Of a DNA stretch of 64,000 nt, positions 1-8,941 are shown piece after piece. The position numbers and the translations under genes were made by a program. The notes beneath the pieces are model-generated. The model worked only from the letters and a program-made list of their open reading frames with translations, did no database searches and was not told where the DNA came from. How positions within the stretch are numbered: position 1 is the first letter of the stretch; every line of letters starts with the position of its first letter. Source of the DNA: Aestuariibacter sp. GS-14 (lineage in GTDB: Bacteria > Pseudomonadota > Gammaproteobacteria > Enterobacterales > Alteromonadaceae); contig NZ_VHIP01000015.1 of the NCBI RefSeq assembly GCF_006494365.1, forward strand, positions 1 to 64,000, read 5' to 3'.

Positions 1-44
1 CCATGTAACAGTAGAACACCGCCCGCGCCGGCTACGGGGCTCCC
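1..44 (+). rRNA. rrf: 5S rRNA, 3' end only (partial)
   Basis: The first ~23 bases resemble the closing strand of gammaproteobacterial 5S rRNA (CCATG..AGAGTAG.ACACCGCC) and are followed at once by a strong terminator, as at the end of an rrn operon. The bases after position 23 do not match the usual GCCAGGC end, so the exact 3' boundary is unsure. The rest of the gene and the rRNA operon would lie to the left of the window. Alternative: a degraded or pseudo 5S copy. Confidence 0.45.
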
Positions 45-53
45 AATTAAAAG

Positions 54-84
54 AAAGGCCCACTCGATTGAGTGGGCCTTTTTT
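54..84 (+). terminator. Rho-independent terminator of the rrn operon
   Basis: Perfect hairpin aaaggcccactc / gagtgggccttt with a 4-base gatt loop, running into six T. It directly follows the putative 5S end. Confidence 0.85.
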
Positions 85-163
85 GTTTCTGCCAGTCAAC
101 GGGCTTCCCGAAAAGTGCAAAGCAAAAGAATCGTCTTCACGCAAAGTGCAAAACCTCACACCT

Positions 164-250
164 GTCTTCCCGGAAAGTGCGCAGCACTTGTCCGGGATCT
201 CAGCCAATCCACATGTTGAAGCCAATCAACCTGTTTGAGTAGATCCCGGA
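164..250. repeat. REP-like palindromic repeat, copy A
   Basis: About 87 bp that recurs as copy B at 289-373 with roughly 80-85% identity by eye. It opens with an imperfect palindrome (tcccggaaagtgcgcagca / ctttcc.ggga type) able to form a long hairpin, followed by a shared non-palindromic part ending tgtttgagtagat. A shorter degenerate relative (cttcccgaaaagtgcaaagc) is at 103-122. It looks like a dispersed intergenic repeat, not a gene. Confidence 0.7.
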
Positions 251-288
251 TCGAGGCCGGGATGAAAGATGTATCAGTAAACACACCC

Positions 289-373
289 GTCTTCCCGGAA
301 AGTGCGTAGCACTTGTCCGGGACCTCAGCCAAACTTAATATTGAAGCCAAACAACATGTTTGAGTAGATGCCG
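289..373. repeat. REP-like palindromic repeat, copy B
   Basis: Second copy of the 164-250 repeat, same orientation, 125 bp downstream. It keeps the cccgga..aagtgc..gcactt..tccggg palindrome with one compensating change (cgc to cgt in the loop). The two copies fill most of the gene-free stretch between the rrn terminator and the solute-binding-protein gene. Confidence 0.7.
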
Positions 374-463
374 ACACAACGCCGAGATTACCGTACGTTG
401 AAATGAATCGAAATTAGATGATGTGGAAGTGTGTCAGAATCGACGAGGTGTAGTTGAATCCTG

Positions 464-1240
464 CTATTGTGCTAAGCCAGTTTTAAGTTCATTTAATACG
501 GTAAGGGGATTGCTTAATCCATACTGTTTCTTCAGATTTGAAATCACTTTCGGATGCTCATTAATATACTTACTTATATCCGCTACAAGTTCGGGGTTGT
601 TGAGAGTAGACAAGCAAAATTCTACCGTAGTCACGGGCAAATCCGGGTCTAAAATGAAACGGTCTATATCGTCCATAGTGTTCATTAAGTAGTTTGCGAC
701 AAAGTAATCCATATCAACTGCATCAGCACGATCGAGTTGTGCAAGATACAGTGCTGCTTTGTTGTCTGTTACCGATATTAGTGTGGTTTTGCCGTTGTCG
801 ATTCGATCTTGCCAATACAACGGAGAGAACCCCAGAACAATGGCCAATTTACGAATTCGGCTAATGCCCTGCCCATAACGCTCTTGTTTAACAAATGTTC
901 CAACCAGGCTATCTGTTAATGGTGCACTGTAATACTTGGTGGCATTGTCGTTTACCGGATTCGTCCATGTAGGGTGGTCAGGATAAACAAGATCTACATT
1001 GCCCTTTTCCATTTCAACCTGGAGGCGCAAAACGGGCATTGCAACATATTCAAACTTAACACCTGTGTGCTCTGAATATGCTTCGAGTAGTGCCCAGGCA
1101 AAACCTTTGTCAGCATCTGCGCCAAATTCATAGTGTGGGAAGTAAGGGATATTCTGTGAGGCAACTACATAGGTCTCTGCAAATACATGCAAAGGTATAA
1201 GAGAAATGAGTACAAACAGAATGGAACGCAATGAACGCAT
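464..1240 (-). CDS. Periplasmic solute-binding-like protein (SBP_bac_3 type)
   Basis: 258 residues. An N-terminal signal peptide (MRSLRSILFVLISLIPLHVFA) precedes a type-3 extracellular solute-binding fold: ETYVVASQNIPYFPHYEF start, an LLEAYSEHTGVKFEYV segment and a late TTLISVTDNKAAL segment. Such proteins either feed amino-acid ABC importers or act as orphan ligand binders. No permease or ATPase gene is next to it, so an orphan or sensor-type role is as likely as transport. The ATG at 1240 is preferred: a GAGG lies nine bases upstream, and an in-frame TTG at 1249 is less plausible. No nearby operon partner on this strand; the next gene upstream is dnaE2, which ends at 1382. The ligand cannot be told from sequence. 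Confidence 0.7.
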   Translation of the reverse strand: MRSLRSILFVLISLIPLHVFAETYVVASQNIPYFPHYEFGADADKGFAWALLEAYSEHTGVKFEYVAMPVLRLQVEMEKGNVDLVYPDHPTWTNPVNDNATKYYSAPLTDSLVGTFVKQERYGQGISRIRKLAIVLGFSPLYWQDRIDNGKTTLISVTDNKAALYLAQLDRADAVDMDYFVANYLMNTMDDIDRFILDPDLPVTTVEFCLSTLNNPELVADISKYINEHPKVISNLKKQYGLSNPLTVLNELKTGLAQ

Positions 1241-1381
1241 ACAAAACAACCTCAGTTTGATACCTTCAAACTTAGCAAGTATGCCAAAGAATACAAGTGT
1301 TAGATTGTATAATGCCTATTCACTTTAGTAATGGGTAAAAGAACAGTGTTTCTGAAATAGGAGAACAAACAACATTTTGGT

Positions 1382-4300
1382 CTAATGAAAATCCCTGGAC
1401 TTGATCATGAGCTCATCAAACAGGTCATTTCTGTTAACCAGCTTACCAGCGATAACATGGCACACACCCTCTTTCGACCTCTCAAGAATGCCGTGAATTT
1501 CCAGAATGCGTGCTGTTAAAAAAGTCGCTTTTTGCGCTCTTGCAGAGTTTTGCCAAACAATTACATTAATATTGCCCGTATGATCCTCGATAGTAACAAA
1601 GGTTACACCGCCAGCTGTAGCAGGTGCTTGCCTGCCAATCACATTGCCTACTACCCTTACAGGTTTCTTGTGCCCAATGTTTATCAAATCCCGGGCAAAG
1701 GTAATACGTGACAATTTTCCAGCCTCTGCTAGCAGCGCAATGGGATGTTTATCAATAGACAGTTGTAATGACGCGTAGTCTTCAATCATATCTTCTGCTA
1801 CCGACGGGGCTGCAAGCGAGTATGAATGAGTTTCGGCCGTGGTAAATAAAGGAAGTGACTGTTGAGTATCGGCCACTTTCCATCTGGCATCGTACCTATG
1901 TGCAGAAATCGTCGAAAGGGCGTTTGCACTTGCAAGGGCGGCAATATCTGTTTGGCTTAGACCGCAATTGTGCAGCTGACTTAAATTGATGAAACCCGTT
2001 GGCGGCCGTGTATTAGCAATATGTTTTGCAGCTGTTTCGCTAAGCCCTTTTACTTGTCGCAACCCTAATCTAAGTTCCCCAGCCTTCGTAAGCGAATGAT
2101 CATATTGGCTGTGATTAATACATACCGGTAAAACTGTAATTCCATGAGCCTGTGCATCTTTTACTAATTGCGCAGGGGAATAGAAGCCCATTGGCCAACT
2201 GTTGAGTAAGCCGGTATAAAACTCAGCTGGAAAATAAAACTTTAACCACGATGAAACATAAGCAAGTACTGCAAATGAGGCTGAATGCGATTCAGGAAAG
2301 CCATATTCACCGAACCCACAAATCTGGTCGAACAGCTGTTGTGCAAATGCGGCTGTATAACCTCGCTCTGTCATTCCATCAATGAGCTTGGATTTAAATT
2401 GATATAATTTACCCGTTTTTTTCCAGCTAGCCATAGCGCGGCGCAATTGATCTGCTTCCCCACCCGTAAAACCAGCAGCAACCATCGCCAGTTGAATAAC
2501 CTGCTCCTGAAAAATTGGCACGCCCATGGTTCTGCTCAACACTGATTTAACTTCTTCAGAGGGGTAAGTAACCGGCATATCGCCATGACGACGTTGTAAA
2601 TACGGGTGAACCATGTCTCCTTGGATTGGGCCAGGACGAACGATGGCAATTTGTACCACAAGATCATAATAGCAGCGGGGCTTCAACCGAGGAAGCATCG
2701 ACATCTGGGCCCGTGACTCAATTTGAAATATGCCAACCGTGTCGGCTTTACAAATAGCGTCAAAGACTTGAGGATCATCACCGTACTTCGACACAAAAGG
2801 AATTGAAACAGGTAATTGGTAACGTTGTTCAATCAGCGCGAATATTTTCCTGATGGCAGTAAGCATGCCTAATGCCAGTACATCGACTTTAAGCAGGCCA
2901 AGCGACTCCAAATCGTCCTTGTCCCATTGAATAACAGTGCGGTCCGCCATTGCAGCATTCTCTACCGGAACCAGTTCGTACAAAGGTCCTGCGGAAATAA
3001 CGAATCCGCCCACATGCTGTGAAAGGTGTCGAGGGAAACCCAGCAGCGACTCTGTAATGCTAAATAAATGGGTAATGGCCTTACTATTCCGATCAAGACC
3101 TAACGACGCGAGTTGCGCTTTCCAACCAACAGTACTGTCGCGCAGGTTGATTTGTTTTAGCCAGAAACTCAATTGTGCTTCTTCAAATCCTAATACCTTT
3201 CCCACTTCCCTGAATGCACTTTTAAAGCGGAATGTAATCACGGTAGCGGCAAGGGCTGTGCGCTCACGGCCGTATTTTTTATAAATGTACTGAATGATTT
3301 CCTCCCGGCGTTCATGTTCAAAATCCACATCAATATCCGGTGGTTCATTGCGCTCTTTAGAAATAAACCGTTCAAAAAGTACGTTAATTTGCCGGGGATC
3401 AACGGCGGTAATTTCCAGGCAATAGCACACAATAGAATTTGCCGCTGAGCCTCTTCCCTGATACAAAATTTGCTGAGACTGTGCATACTGAACAATGTCG
3501 TAAATAGTGAGGAAGAAGTACTCGTAGCCCTCCGAATGTATGAGTGCGAGCTCCTTTTCGATGGTGGCGCGAATACTGTTGGATACCCCTTCAGGAAATC
3601 GCTTTACAATGCCTTGTTCAACGCAATGTCGAAGATAAGTGGTTGCGCTAAACCCTTCAGGTACTAACTCACTGGGATACTGATATTTCAGTTCTCCGAG
3701 CGAGAAAACGCATTGCTTTGTCAGGCTTGAGCTTTCGGCAATCCATCCCCGGGGGTACAAACGGGTGAGAGAAGTAAGCGGTTTTAAACTTCGTTCGTGA
3801 TTTCTGAGTGCCTCAAAGCCCAATTCTTCAACGGTTTTCCCCGTTCGAATAGCGTGTAAAACGTGTTGGAGTGGTTGCCTGTCGGGATGATGGCAAACCG
3901 CCTGCTGAGTAGCAATTATCGGAAACTGAAATTGTTGACTCAGCCTGGTTACGTTAGCAAAGAGCAGAGAATCTGAGCCGTCTAGTAATCGGGAAGCACC
4001 AATCCAACAACGACCCAGATGATGTTTTGCTAGCCACTGACCCCAATGTTCATCCTGATCGCTTCCTGTGGGAAGCCAGATAATAAAGCAGTCGCGAACT
4101 GATTTTATATCCCATTCGGCCAGCGAATATTGCCCTTTTGGCGAACGGCGTCGGGCATTGGTGATGATGCGACACAACTCGCTGTAGGCTCGTTTGTTAG
4201 GGCACAACAATGCAAACCGAAAAGCAGGGGAAAAGTTAAACAAGCTCCCAACAACAAGTTTTACCGGTAAGTTGCTGGATTTGATCTCCTGCCATGCTCT

Positions 4301-4441
4301 TACCACGCCAGCCACAGAGCATTCGTCGGTAATGGCAATGGCCTCGTAGCCATAAAATGACGCGGTATTTACCAGCTCCTCCGGGTGAGAGGCGCCCTCT
4401 AAAAAGGAAAAATTACTCTGACAAACTAATTCGGAAAACAT
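1382..4441 (-). CDS. dnaE2: Error-prone DNA polymerase III alpha-like subunit ImuC/DnaE2
   Basis: About 1019 residues. Family C replicative-type polymerase that performs translesion synthesis in SOS mutagenesis together with ImuA and ImuB. Visible signs: N-terminal PHP domain (SNFSFLEGASHPEELV, EAIAITDECSVAG), polymerase motifs GRGSAANSIVCYCL and PDIDVDFEHERREE, the IVRPGPIQGDMVHPY stretch, a GFGEYGFPESHSASFA motif, and a C-terminal OB-fold region (FVTIEDHTGNINVIVW). The PDIDVDF aspartates look intact. It is the last gene of imuA-imuB-dnaE2: the imuB stop and this ATG are one base apart. In-frame ATGs at 4459 and further upstream would overlap imuB; neither has a convincing ribosome site, so the start is uncertain by a few codons. 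Expected to be LexA-repressed through the box at 6567. Confidence 0.95.
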   Translation of the reverse strand: MFSELVCQSNFSFLEGASHPEELVNTASFYGYEAIAITDECSVAGVVRAWQEIKSSNLPVKLVVGSLFNFSPAFRFALLCPNKRAYSELCRIITNARRRSPKGQYSLAEWDIKSVRDCFIIWLPTGSDQDEHWGQWLAKHHLGRCWIGASRLLDGSDSLLFANVTRLSQQFQFPIIATQQAVCHHPDRQPLQHVLHAIRTGKTVEELGFEALRNHERSLKPLTSLTRLYPRGWIAESSSLTKQCVFSLGELKYQYPSELVPEGFSATTYLRHCVEQGIVKRFPEGVSNSIRATIEKELALIHSEGYEYFFLTIYDIVQYAQSQQILYQGRGSAANSIVCYCLEITAVDPRQINVLFERFISKERNEPPDIDVDFEHERREEIIQYIYKKYGRERTALAATVITFRFKSAFREVGKVLGFEEAQLSFWLKQINLRDSTVGWKAQLASLGLDRNSKAITHLFSITESLLGFPRHLSQHVGGFVISAGPLYELVPVENAAMADRTVIQWDKDDLESLGLLKVDVLALGMLTAIRKIFALIEQRYQLPVSIPFVSKYGDDPQVFDAICKADTVGIFQIESRAQMSMLPRLKPRCYYDLVVQIAIVRPGPIQGDMVHPYLQRRHGDMPVTYPSEEVKSVLSRTMGVPIFQEQVIQLAMVAAGFTGGEADQLRRAMASWKKTGKLYQFKSKLIDGMTERGYTAAFAQQLFDQICGFGEYGFPESHSASFAVLAYVSSWLKFYFPAEFYTGLLNSWPMGFYSPAQLVKDAQAHGITVLPVCINHSQYDHSLTKAGELRLGLRQVKGLSETAAKHIANTRPPTGFINLSQLHNCGLSQTDIAALASANALSTISAHRYDARWKVADTQQSLPLFTTAETHSYSLAAPSVAEDMIEDYASLQLSIDKHPIALLAEAGKLSRITFARDLINIGHKKPVRVVGNVIGRQAPATAGGVTFVTIEDHTGNINVIVWQNSARAQKATFLTARILEIHGILERSKEGVCHVIAGKLVNRNDLFDELMIKSRDFH

Positions 4442-4442
4442 G

Positions 4443-5849
4443 TCAGCTAAAATATCCATGTACAAACCACTGAGAATCATGGTCTCTGAATACCCAAAGT
4501 CGCTGACCTTTCGCATTGGTGGCAATAAAATAATCACGCTTTACAGGATAGTTATCCCACCAACCCGTTTGTAAACGTTCTGGCCCGTATATGATCCGTG
4601 TTGAATCAGTTAACGGCCGGGGAGGTGAAATTAACCAGCAGGGTTGCTGACCTTGTGGAATAACAGCCTTGGAGTTTTCCTCTTTGTCTTTCGAAAAGGG
4701 TACCTGAAGATCCGCGCGGTGGTCGGCGCGAACCTTTGGGCGCTGAACGGCATTCTGCCCCAGTTTTGCCAGTAAGGCGCCCATCAGCATATTCTCAGCA
4801 TGCTTGCTAAATCGCTCGGCAAACAGGTGATCGCTAGTGGCGTGAAATACAACTGTGTTGTCGCAGCAAAGCTGAAACCCCCGTAAAGGCGAAGTGAGTT
4901 CTATCTGCTCCAGTTTTAAAGAGAGCAAGCTTAACCAATCCTGAGCGTTGTGAAGGGGCGCACCCGAACGGATATTAATCTGTTGCTGAGGAGAATCGGC
5001 CAAATGCAACATTAACACGAGTGAGTCTGTGGTGAGGTTATGGCTTTTAAGGAATGCACAGCATTGCTCTACGGGGTGAGTTAAAAAACGGAGCAACCTG
5101 GTACTGTCTTCTAATTCAAAAGGCAATTCACACTGATACTGAAATCGCTGTGAGGGATGGAAAACGGGCCGTGGAGTGTGCTTGTTTCCTTTCAGTGCCA
5201 GCACATAACTAATTAAAGTATTGTCGAAACGCTTGCCTAATTCTTCCAATGGTATCTGAAATACGGCATGTAAGCTGCGGATCCCCATACGGTTAAACTG
5301 GGTGATGTGTTTTTCTGACAGCGCAGTTACGGCCAAACTGGCCGATTGTAATGCGCAAATCGCCTGAGCGTTTGTTTCATATATTGTATCTACTTTACCC
5401 TTTGCCAGCGCCTGTGCGGTTTCTACAGTTGGGCCAGTGGCAAAGTGATATCGCAATCCAGTTTGTTGAAGCGTGTGATGAAACAACGCCACGAAATTTC
5501 CCACAGACTGGTAATAATGAATGATAGGGTCCAGTTTAATGGCTAATCCCTGAGGCGCTAATAACACAATGTCTGATGCGATCTGGTAAAGTTGACTGGC
5601 TAACAGTGTGAGTAACCGGTTTTCAGACTCAAATGAATACGGTAAAAGCTGAATGCTGCTTTGCAGAGCACTTGCCTGAGCCAGGCCCATGCCTCGTTGA
5701 ATGCCTGCACTGGCAGCTGTGCCAGATACTTGTAATATCTCATTGTTAACAGGGCAGAAAACAACCAGCGCTGCGTGCTTATCTTCAGCAAGCTCATGAA
5801 TAAAGTGATCGAGCTGCAAAAAGGGAAAGTCAACATAAAGCCATTGCAT
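4443..5849 (-). CDS. imuB: ImuB, Y-family polymerase-like SOS mutagenesis protein
   Basis: 468 residues. Y-family-like protein that bridges ImuC and the sliding clamp. The N-terminus (MQWLYVDFPFLQLDHF) is typical of ImuB; the VVFCPVNNEILQVSGTAASAGIQRGM palm/finger region lacks the acidic catalytic pair of active Y polymerases, as expected for this inactive family. The chosen ATG lies 13 bases after the imuA stop; the longer frame upstream (to 5984) would run deep into imuA and has no family resemblance. A QRLWVFRD segment near the C-terminus is typical of the family. Second gene of the LexA-controlled cassette, one base from dnaE2. Confidence 0.92.
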   Translation of the reverse strand: MQWLYVDFPFLQLDHFIHELAEDKHAALVVFCPVNNEILQVSGTAASAGIQRGMGLAQASALQSSIQLLPYSFESENRLLTLLASQLYQIASDIVLLAPQGLAIKLDPIIHYYQSVGNFVALFHHTLQQTGLRYHFATGPTVETAQALAKGKVDTIYETNAQAICALQSASLAVTALSEKHITQFNRMGIRSLHAVFQIPLEELGKRFDNTLISYVLALKGNKHTPRPVFHPSQRFQYQCELPFELEDSTRLLRFLTHPVEQCCAFLKSHNLTTDSLVLMLHLADSPQQQINIRSGAPLHNAQDWLSLLSLKLEQIELTSPLRGFQLCCDNTVVFHATSDHLFAERFSKHAENMLMGALLAKLGQNAVQRPKVRADHRADLQVPFSKDKEENSKAVIPQGQQPCWLISPPRPLTDSTRIIYGPERLQTGWWDNYPVKRDYFIATNAKGQRLWVFRDHDSQWFVHGYFS

Positions 5850-5862
5850 AATCGCGTACTGC

Positions 5863-6555
5863 CTAACTGGCGGTGAGACTGGTTTCATGCAGGGTACTTG
5901 TTTGGAGCATGGCTGATTGAATAGCTTCATTGCTGGCAGGCAAGGGATTGCTAAGCCTGATGCCTGCTTTGGGCCAGCTGCCAACTACCCGGTGTACGTC
6001 AATAAACCATTGCTCTCCCTGCAAATACAACTCGCAATCTATATTTACCGGCAAGGTAGCGAGTGAATGCCGGGTATAATCTACATTCAGTACCAAACAC
6101 TGATATTGTTTGCTCAATACCTGCAACCGGCGTGCAGCTCGGACATCCAGCGTATCGAAACTATACACAATCAGACTGCAGGCCTGACTGCGAATACACT
6201 GTTCGCACGCCCACAATGCTTGTTGCGAGGTAGAGGGGGTGATCAGCCAACTGTGTTCGATTAGTTGTTGCCTGGCAAGCCATACCGGATTAATCCGATA
6301 GTACCCGTAGATCCAGAGTATTTTTTTTCCTTGATGAATAAGCGGGTTGAAGATGGCTTGCAATAACTGTAATTCGCCACTCCCTACACCACAGCGAATG
6401 CGCGACAAACCAGCACGGGGAATGCCTCCCGCAAGCGCACTATCCAGTGTTTCTATGCCGAGCGGAAGCCGCTCAATCCCTTGCTGAGAAGATGAGTTTG
6501 CGTTTCCCAGATAGATATCCGGGTGTTTGGTGAGAGATTGGATTGCGCTTTTCAT
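5863..6555 (-). CDS. imuA: ImuA, SulA/RecA-like SOS mutagenesis protein
   Basis: 230 residues. First gene of the imuA-imuB-dnaE2 mutagenesis cassette. The protein resembles a shortened RecA-like domain: RLPLGIETLDSALAGGIPRAGLSRI near residues 29-53, then a GVGSGELQLLQAIF stretch at the Walker A place but without a canonical GKT, so ATP binding is doubtful. This is usual in ImuA proteins. Known work places ImuA as the partner that links ImuB and RecA. The ATG at 6555 lies 11 bases from the LexA box, so repressor binding would block its promoter. Confidence 0.9.
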   Translation of the reverse strand: MKSAIQSLTKHPDIYLGNANSSSQQGIERLPLGIETLDSALAGGIPRAGLSRIRCGVGSGELQLLQAIFNPLIHQGKKILWIYGYYRINPVWLARQQLIEHSWLITPSTSQQALWACEQCIRSQACSLIVYSFDTLDVRAARRLQVLSKQYQCLVLNVDYTRHSLATLPVNIDCELYLQGEQWFIDVHRVVGSWPKAGIRLSNPLPASNEAIQSAMLQTSTLHETSLTAS

Positions 6556-6566
6556 AATTCAATTTA

Positions 6567-6582
6567 CTGTATTTATATACAG
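6567..6582. promoter_or_regulatory. LexA (SOS) box of imuA-imuB-dnaE2
   Basis: CTGTATTTATATACAG is a near-perfect CTG-N10-CAG palindrome matching the gammaproteobacterial LexA operator. It sits 11-27 bases upstream of the imuA ATG, read on the minus strand. Confidence 0.92.
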
Positions 6583-6592
6583 TATTGTAGCG

Positions 6593-6619
6593 CAAAAAAA
6601 TGCCTCTGCAAGAGGCATT
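6593..6619 (-). terminator. Terminator of the 7135-6647 gene
   Basis: Stem aatgcctct / agaggcatt with a gca loop (6599-6619). Read on the minus strand it is followed by a run of seven T. It ends the transcript of the hypothetical gene just before the imuA promoter region. Confidence 0.8.
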
Positions 6620-6646
6620 CATGGTGTTCAGTTGTGGGTAAAATCC

Positions 6647-7135
6647 TTAATTGCTGGCTGCTTCCGTTTTTGTTACGGGAAAGCTCATGCCTTTACAGGC
6701 AATAATAAAACCTTCCAGCGTATTTTGACTCCAGGCCACTCGGATTTCACTGGGTTGCAGCTTTACTTTTTCCCGCACGGCTTCAATGGTTAAGTCGGAA
6801 TCGTGTAACACAGAATTCAGCGCTTCTTCAACAGTCATGCCCTTGTCCATACAGAGTACAGCGATGGTGCTGATATTGTGAAAAACGAATTGGAATACTT
6901 CAAATGCACCCGTCTCAATCAGGCCGCGTTTGTGCGACGATTCAAGACGTTCTACCAAAAAAAGCTGAATTTGTTTAGCCAGAACAACCATACCGCTGGT
7001 TGAGTCATTGATGCGGCGATTACTGGCTTTTAAATTGGATTGCGATAACACTAGCGCTCTTTGCAGATTCTGCACGCGCATTACAAAATAAATGAGTAAC
7101 AAAATCAGCGCAGCTATAAAAGCAAACATCACCAT
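6647..7135 (-). CDS. Hypothetical single-pass membrane protein
   Basis: 162 residues, family not recognised. Residues 2-19 (VMFAFIAALILLLIYFVM) form one transmembrane segment. A basic/polar stretch (RVQNLQRALVLSQSNLKASNRR) that could be a coiled coil follows, then a soluble domain. The segment GMTVEEALNSVLHDSDLTIEAVREKVKLQPSEIRVAW reads like a short helical domain. It lies 36 bases downstream of the DUF1820 gene on the same strand and is probably cotranscribed with it; a strong terminator follows. Function unknown. Confidence 0.7.
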   Translation of the reverse strand: MVMFAFIAALILLLIYFVMRVQNLQRALVLSQSNLKASNRRINDSTSGMVVLAKQIQLFLVERLESSHKRGLIETGAFEVFQFVFHNISTIAVLCMDKGMTVEEALNSVLHDSDLTIEAVREKVKLQPSEIRVAWSQNTLEGFIIACKGMSFPVTKTEAASN

Positions 7136-7171
7136 CGGTTTCTTAATCCTGTTTTATTGGTGTTTATATTG

Positions 7172-7498
7172 TCAGTCTTTCTTCGGTGTATAAATTGGAC
7201 TGGGGAATGCAGTTACTTTATCAGATAGTTGGGTGATTTTGGCAGTCCCTTGTTTTTTTACTGTATCAATACGTAACACATTGTGCATTGGAATATAGGT
7301 ACGAGTGACGTCAGCAAACTCATTCTTGAGTTTTTCATGAGACGGGTCAAGGACTAACTGAGTGTGGTTGTCCCAAACAAAATCGCCAATTTCCACAAAG
7401 CCAAACAATCCGCCCTGAGACAATTCCCTTACGTACAGCTCATAACGTTCACCGTTACTAACAAATTGAATACGATACAAAATTTGCTTATCGGTCAT
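7172..7498 (-). CDS. DUF1820 family protein
   Basis: 108 residues. Matches the DUF1820 pattern from memory: YRIQFVSNGERYELYVREL at the start, then GGLFGFVEIGDFVW, and the IPMHNVLRIDTVKKQGTAKI segment before a polar tail. Family function is unknown; it is small, soluble and widespread in gammaproteobacteria. ATG at 7498; followed 36 bases later by a membrane-protein gene on the same strand. Confidence 0.8.
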   Translation of the reverse strand: MTDKQILYRIQFVSNGERYELYVRELSQGGLFGFVEIGDFVWDNHTQLVLDPSHEKLKNEFADVTRTYIPMHNVLRIDTVKKQGTAKITQLSDKVTAFPSPIYTPKKD

Positions 7499-7619
7499 AA
7501 CTTCTCGCTAATTACACAACAGATATACGTGGATGAAATGGATGTTGAACGTGGCAGCCAGGCTGCCAGCAGCGAATTATAACTATTTCTGACCGGCGTA
7601 CCAGAGGAGGTCGATGTGA

Positions 7620-8192
7620 TTATGCCGCCAGAATCGGGTTGATCAACGCGTGAGTCGCTATGTGCAGTTCTTCTTTGGATTCGGCCAGAATACTGTTAAT
7701 GGCAAAGCCCTGAACAAAGCAGGTAAGCTGAAGTGCGATAGCCTCCACGTTAATCCCTGCTTTAACAGTTCCCTGGCGCTGAGCTTGTTCCAGGCAGCCA
7801 ATAAACCCAAGCTGCAAGCGATCAAGGTAATGGCGGCCCATCGATCGAATAGTGTCATCGTCATGACCCAATTCCGTAACCATATTGATCAATAAACATC
7901 CGCGGCCAAACATGGCGGAAATATACGCGTCAAAAAAGGCTTCAACAGAGGCAATACCGTGATGGTTTTCTAACTGCGCAACAATGGGCGCCAGCTTATT
8001 TTCCTGATAGAACTTCAGGGTTTCGTACAGGAATTGCTGCTTACTGCCAAATTCCAGATAAAACCCTCTGCGGTTGAACTCGGTGCGCGCAATAATTTCT
8101 TCCATCACTGCACCGTGATAGCTGTGCTCAAGGAAAATATCAATGGCTTCACCCATGATAGTGTCTACATCATACAAAGACTGTCGTGGCAT
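7620..8192 (-). CDS. TetR/AcrR family transcriptional regulator
   Basis: 190 residues. The N-terminal helix-turn-helix (MGEAIDIFLEHSYHGAVMEEII, then TEFNRRGFYLEFGSKQQFL) is the TetR DNA-binding domain at about residues 12-58. The ligand-binding domain follows, with CLLINMVTELGHDDDTIRSM typical of the C-terminal TetR region. No divergent transporter is adjacent, so its target is not evident; the neighbour on the right is slmA, also TetR-fold but with a different role. ATG at 8192. Confidence 0.88.
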   Translation of the reverse strand: MPRQSLYDVDTIMGEAIDIFLEHSYHGAVMEEIIARTEFNRRGFYLEFGSKQQFLYETLKFYQENKLAPIVAQLENHHGIASVEAFFDAYISAMFGRGCLLINMVTELGHDDDTIRSMGRHYLDRLQLGFIGCLEQAQRQGTVKAGINVEAIALQLTCFVQGFAINSILAESKEELHIATHALINPILAA

Positions 8193-8244
8193 GCGCTCGC
8201 CCGGCTCAATAAAGAATAAACGTTCTAAAGGTAGTGCGAATTTT

Positions 8245-8276
8245 CAAAAATGCAAGCAGCGGTGCAACACACCGCT
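8245..8276 (-). terminator. Probable terminator of slmA
   Basis: Hairpin agcggt-gcaacac-accgct at 8258-8276. Read on the minus strand it is followed by TGCTTGCATTTTTG. It lies nine bases after the slmA stop. Confidence 0.6.
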
Positions 8277-8284
8277 GTATCAAA

Positions 8285-8875
8285 CTAAATGAAAAAAGAC
8301 TGCTTAAAGCACGCCCAGTGCTCGTTGAAATGCTCGGTAGGTTTACGCTGAAAACCACTGCGAATAAACTGATTAATTCTGCCGTCGGTAAAGCAAATCA
8401 TTGTGTTAGCAATTAAGGCTTCGTCGGCAGACAACTGCTTACCTTCACGCAAACGGCGTTCGCGCAGAATTTGCTTGAGTTGTGTTTCTAAACGTTCGAA
8501 CAGCTTGGCAATCCGCAAGCGCAAGCGCTCTTGCTCACCCAATAGTGCATCGCCATTTAAAATTCGTGTAATGCCCGGATTCTTCTCAGCAAAACCCAAA
8601 ATCAGATGCAGAATCAACTGACAACGCGCCGCGGAGTCTTTTTCTTCATTAATGATTTTGTTGATACGCGAAAACAGGGTTTCCTCAATAAATTCTATCA
8701 GGCCCTCAAACATTCTGGCTTTGCTGGGAAAGTGCCGATAAAGAGCCGCTTCTGACACGCCTACTTTTTCTGCCAGTTTGGCTGTGGTAATGCGTTCACC
8801 CGGATTGGTCTCGAGCATCCCGGCTAACGCCTGAAGAATTTGTGCTCTGCGATTGGTTTTTTTTGCGGCAGGCAT
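8285..8875 (-). CDS. slmA: Nucleoid occlusion factor SlmA
   Basis: 196 residues. TetR-fold DNA-binding protein that binds chromosomal sites and antagonises FtsZ ring formation over the nucleoid. Diagnostic segments are [28 protein letters not shown] (helix-turn-helix), [27 protein letters not shown] and [25 protein letters not shown], all close to the E. coli protein as I recall it. It follows coaBC by 66 bases on the same strand. In many relatives dut lies between coaBC and slmA; there is no room for it here. ATG at 8875. Confidence 0.95.
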   Translation of the reverse strand: MPAAKKTNRRAQILQALAGMLETNPGERITTAKLAEKVGVSEAALYRHFPSKARMFEGLIEFIEETLFSRINKIINEEKDSAARCQLILHLILGFAEKNPGITRILNGDALLGEQERLRLRIAKLFERLETQLKQILRERRLREGKQLSADEALIANTMICFTDGRINQFIRSGFQRKPTEHFNEHWACFKQSFFI

Positions 8876-8941
8876 AATGAGCGTGCTTCCTCCATTGTCG
8901 GCGTGCCTTTTGGCTTACCGAATAATGCGTTCAATATAAAG

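Noticed and set aside
2937-3284. Plus-strand frame inside dnaE2
   Set aside because: Opposite-strand shadow of a strong coding region, without family resemblance or ribosome site.
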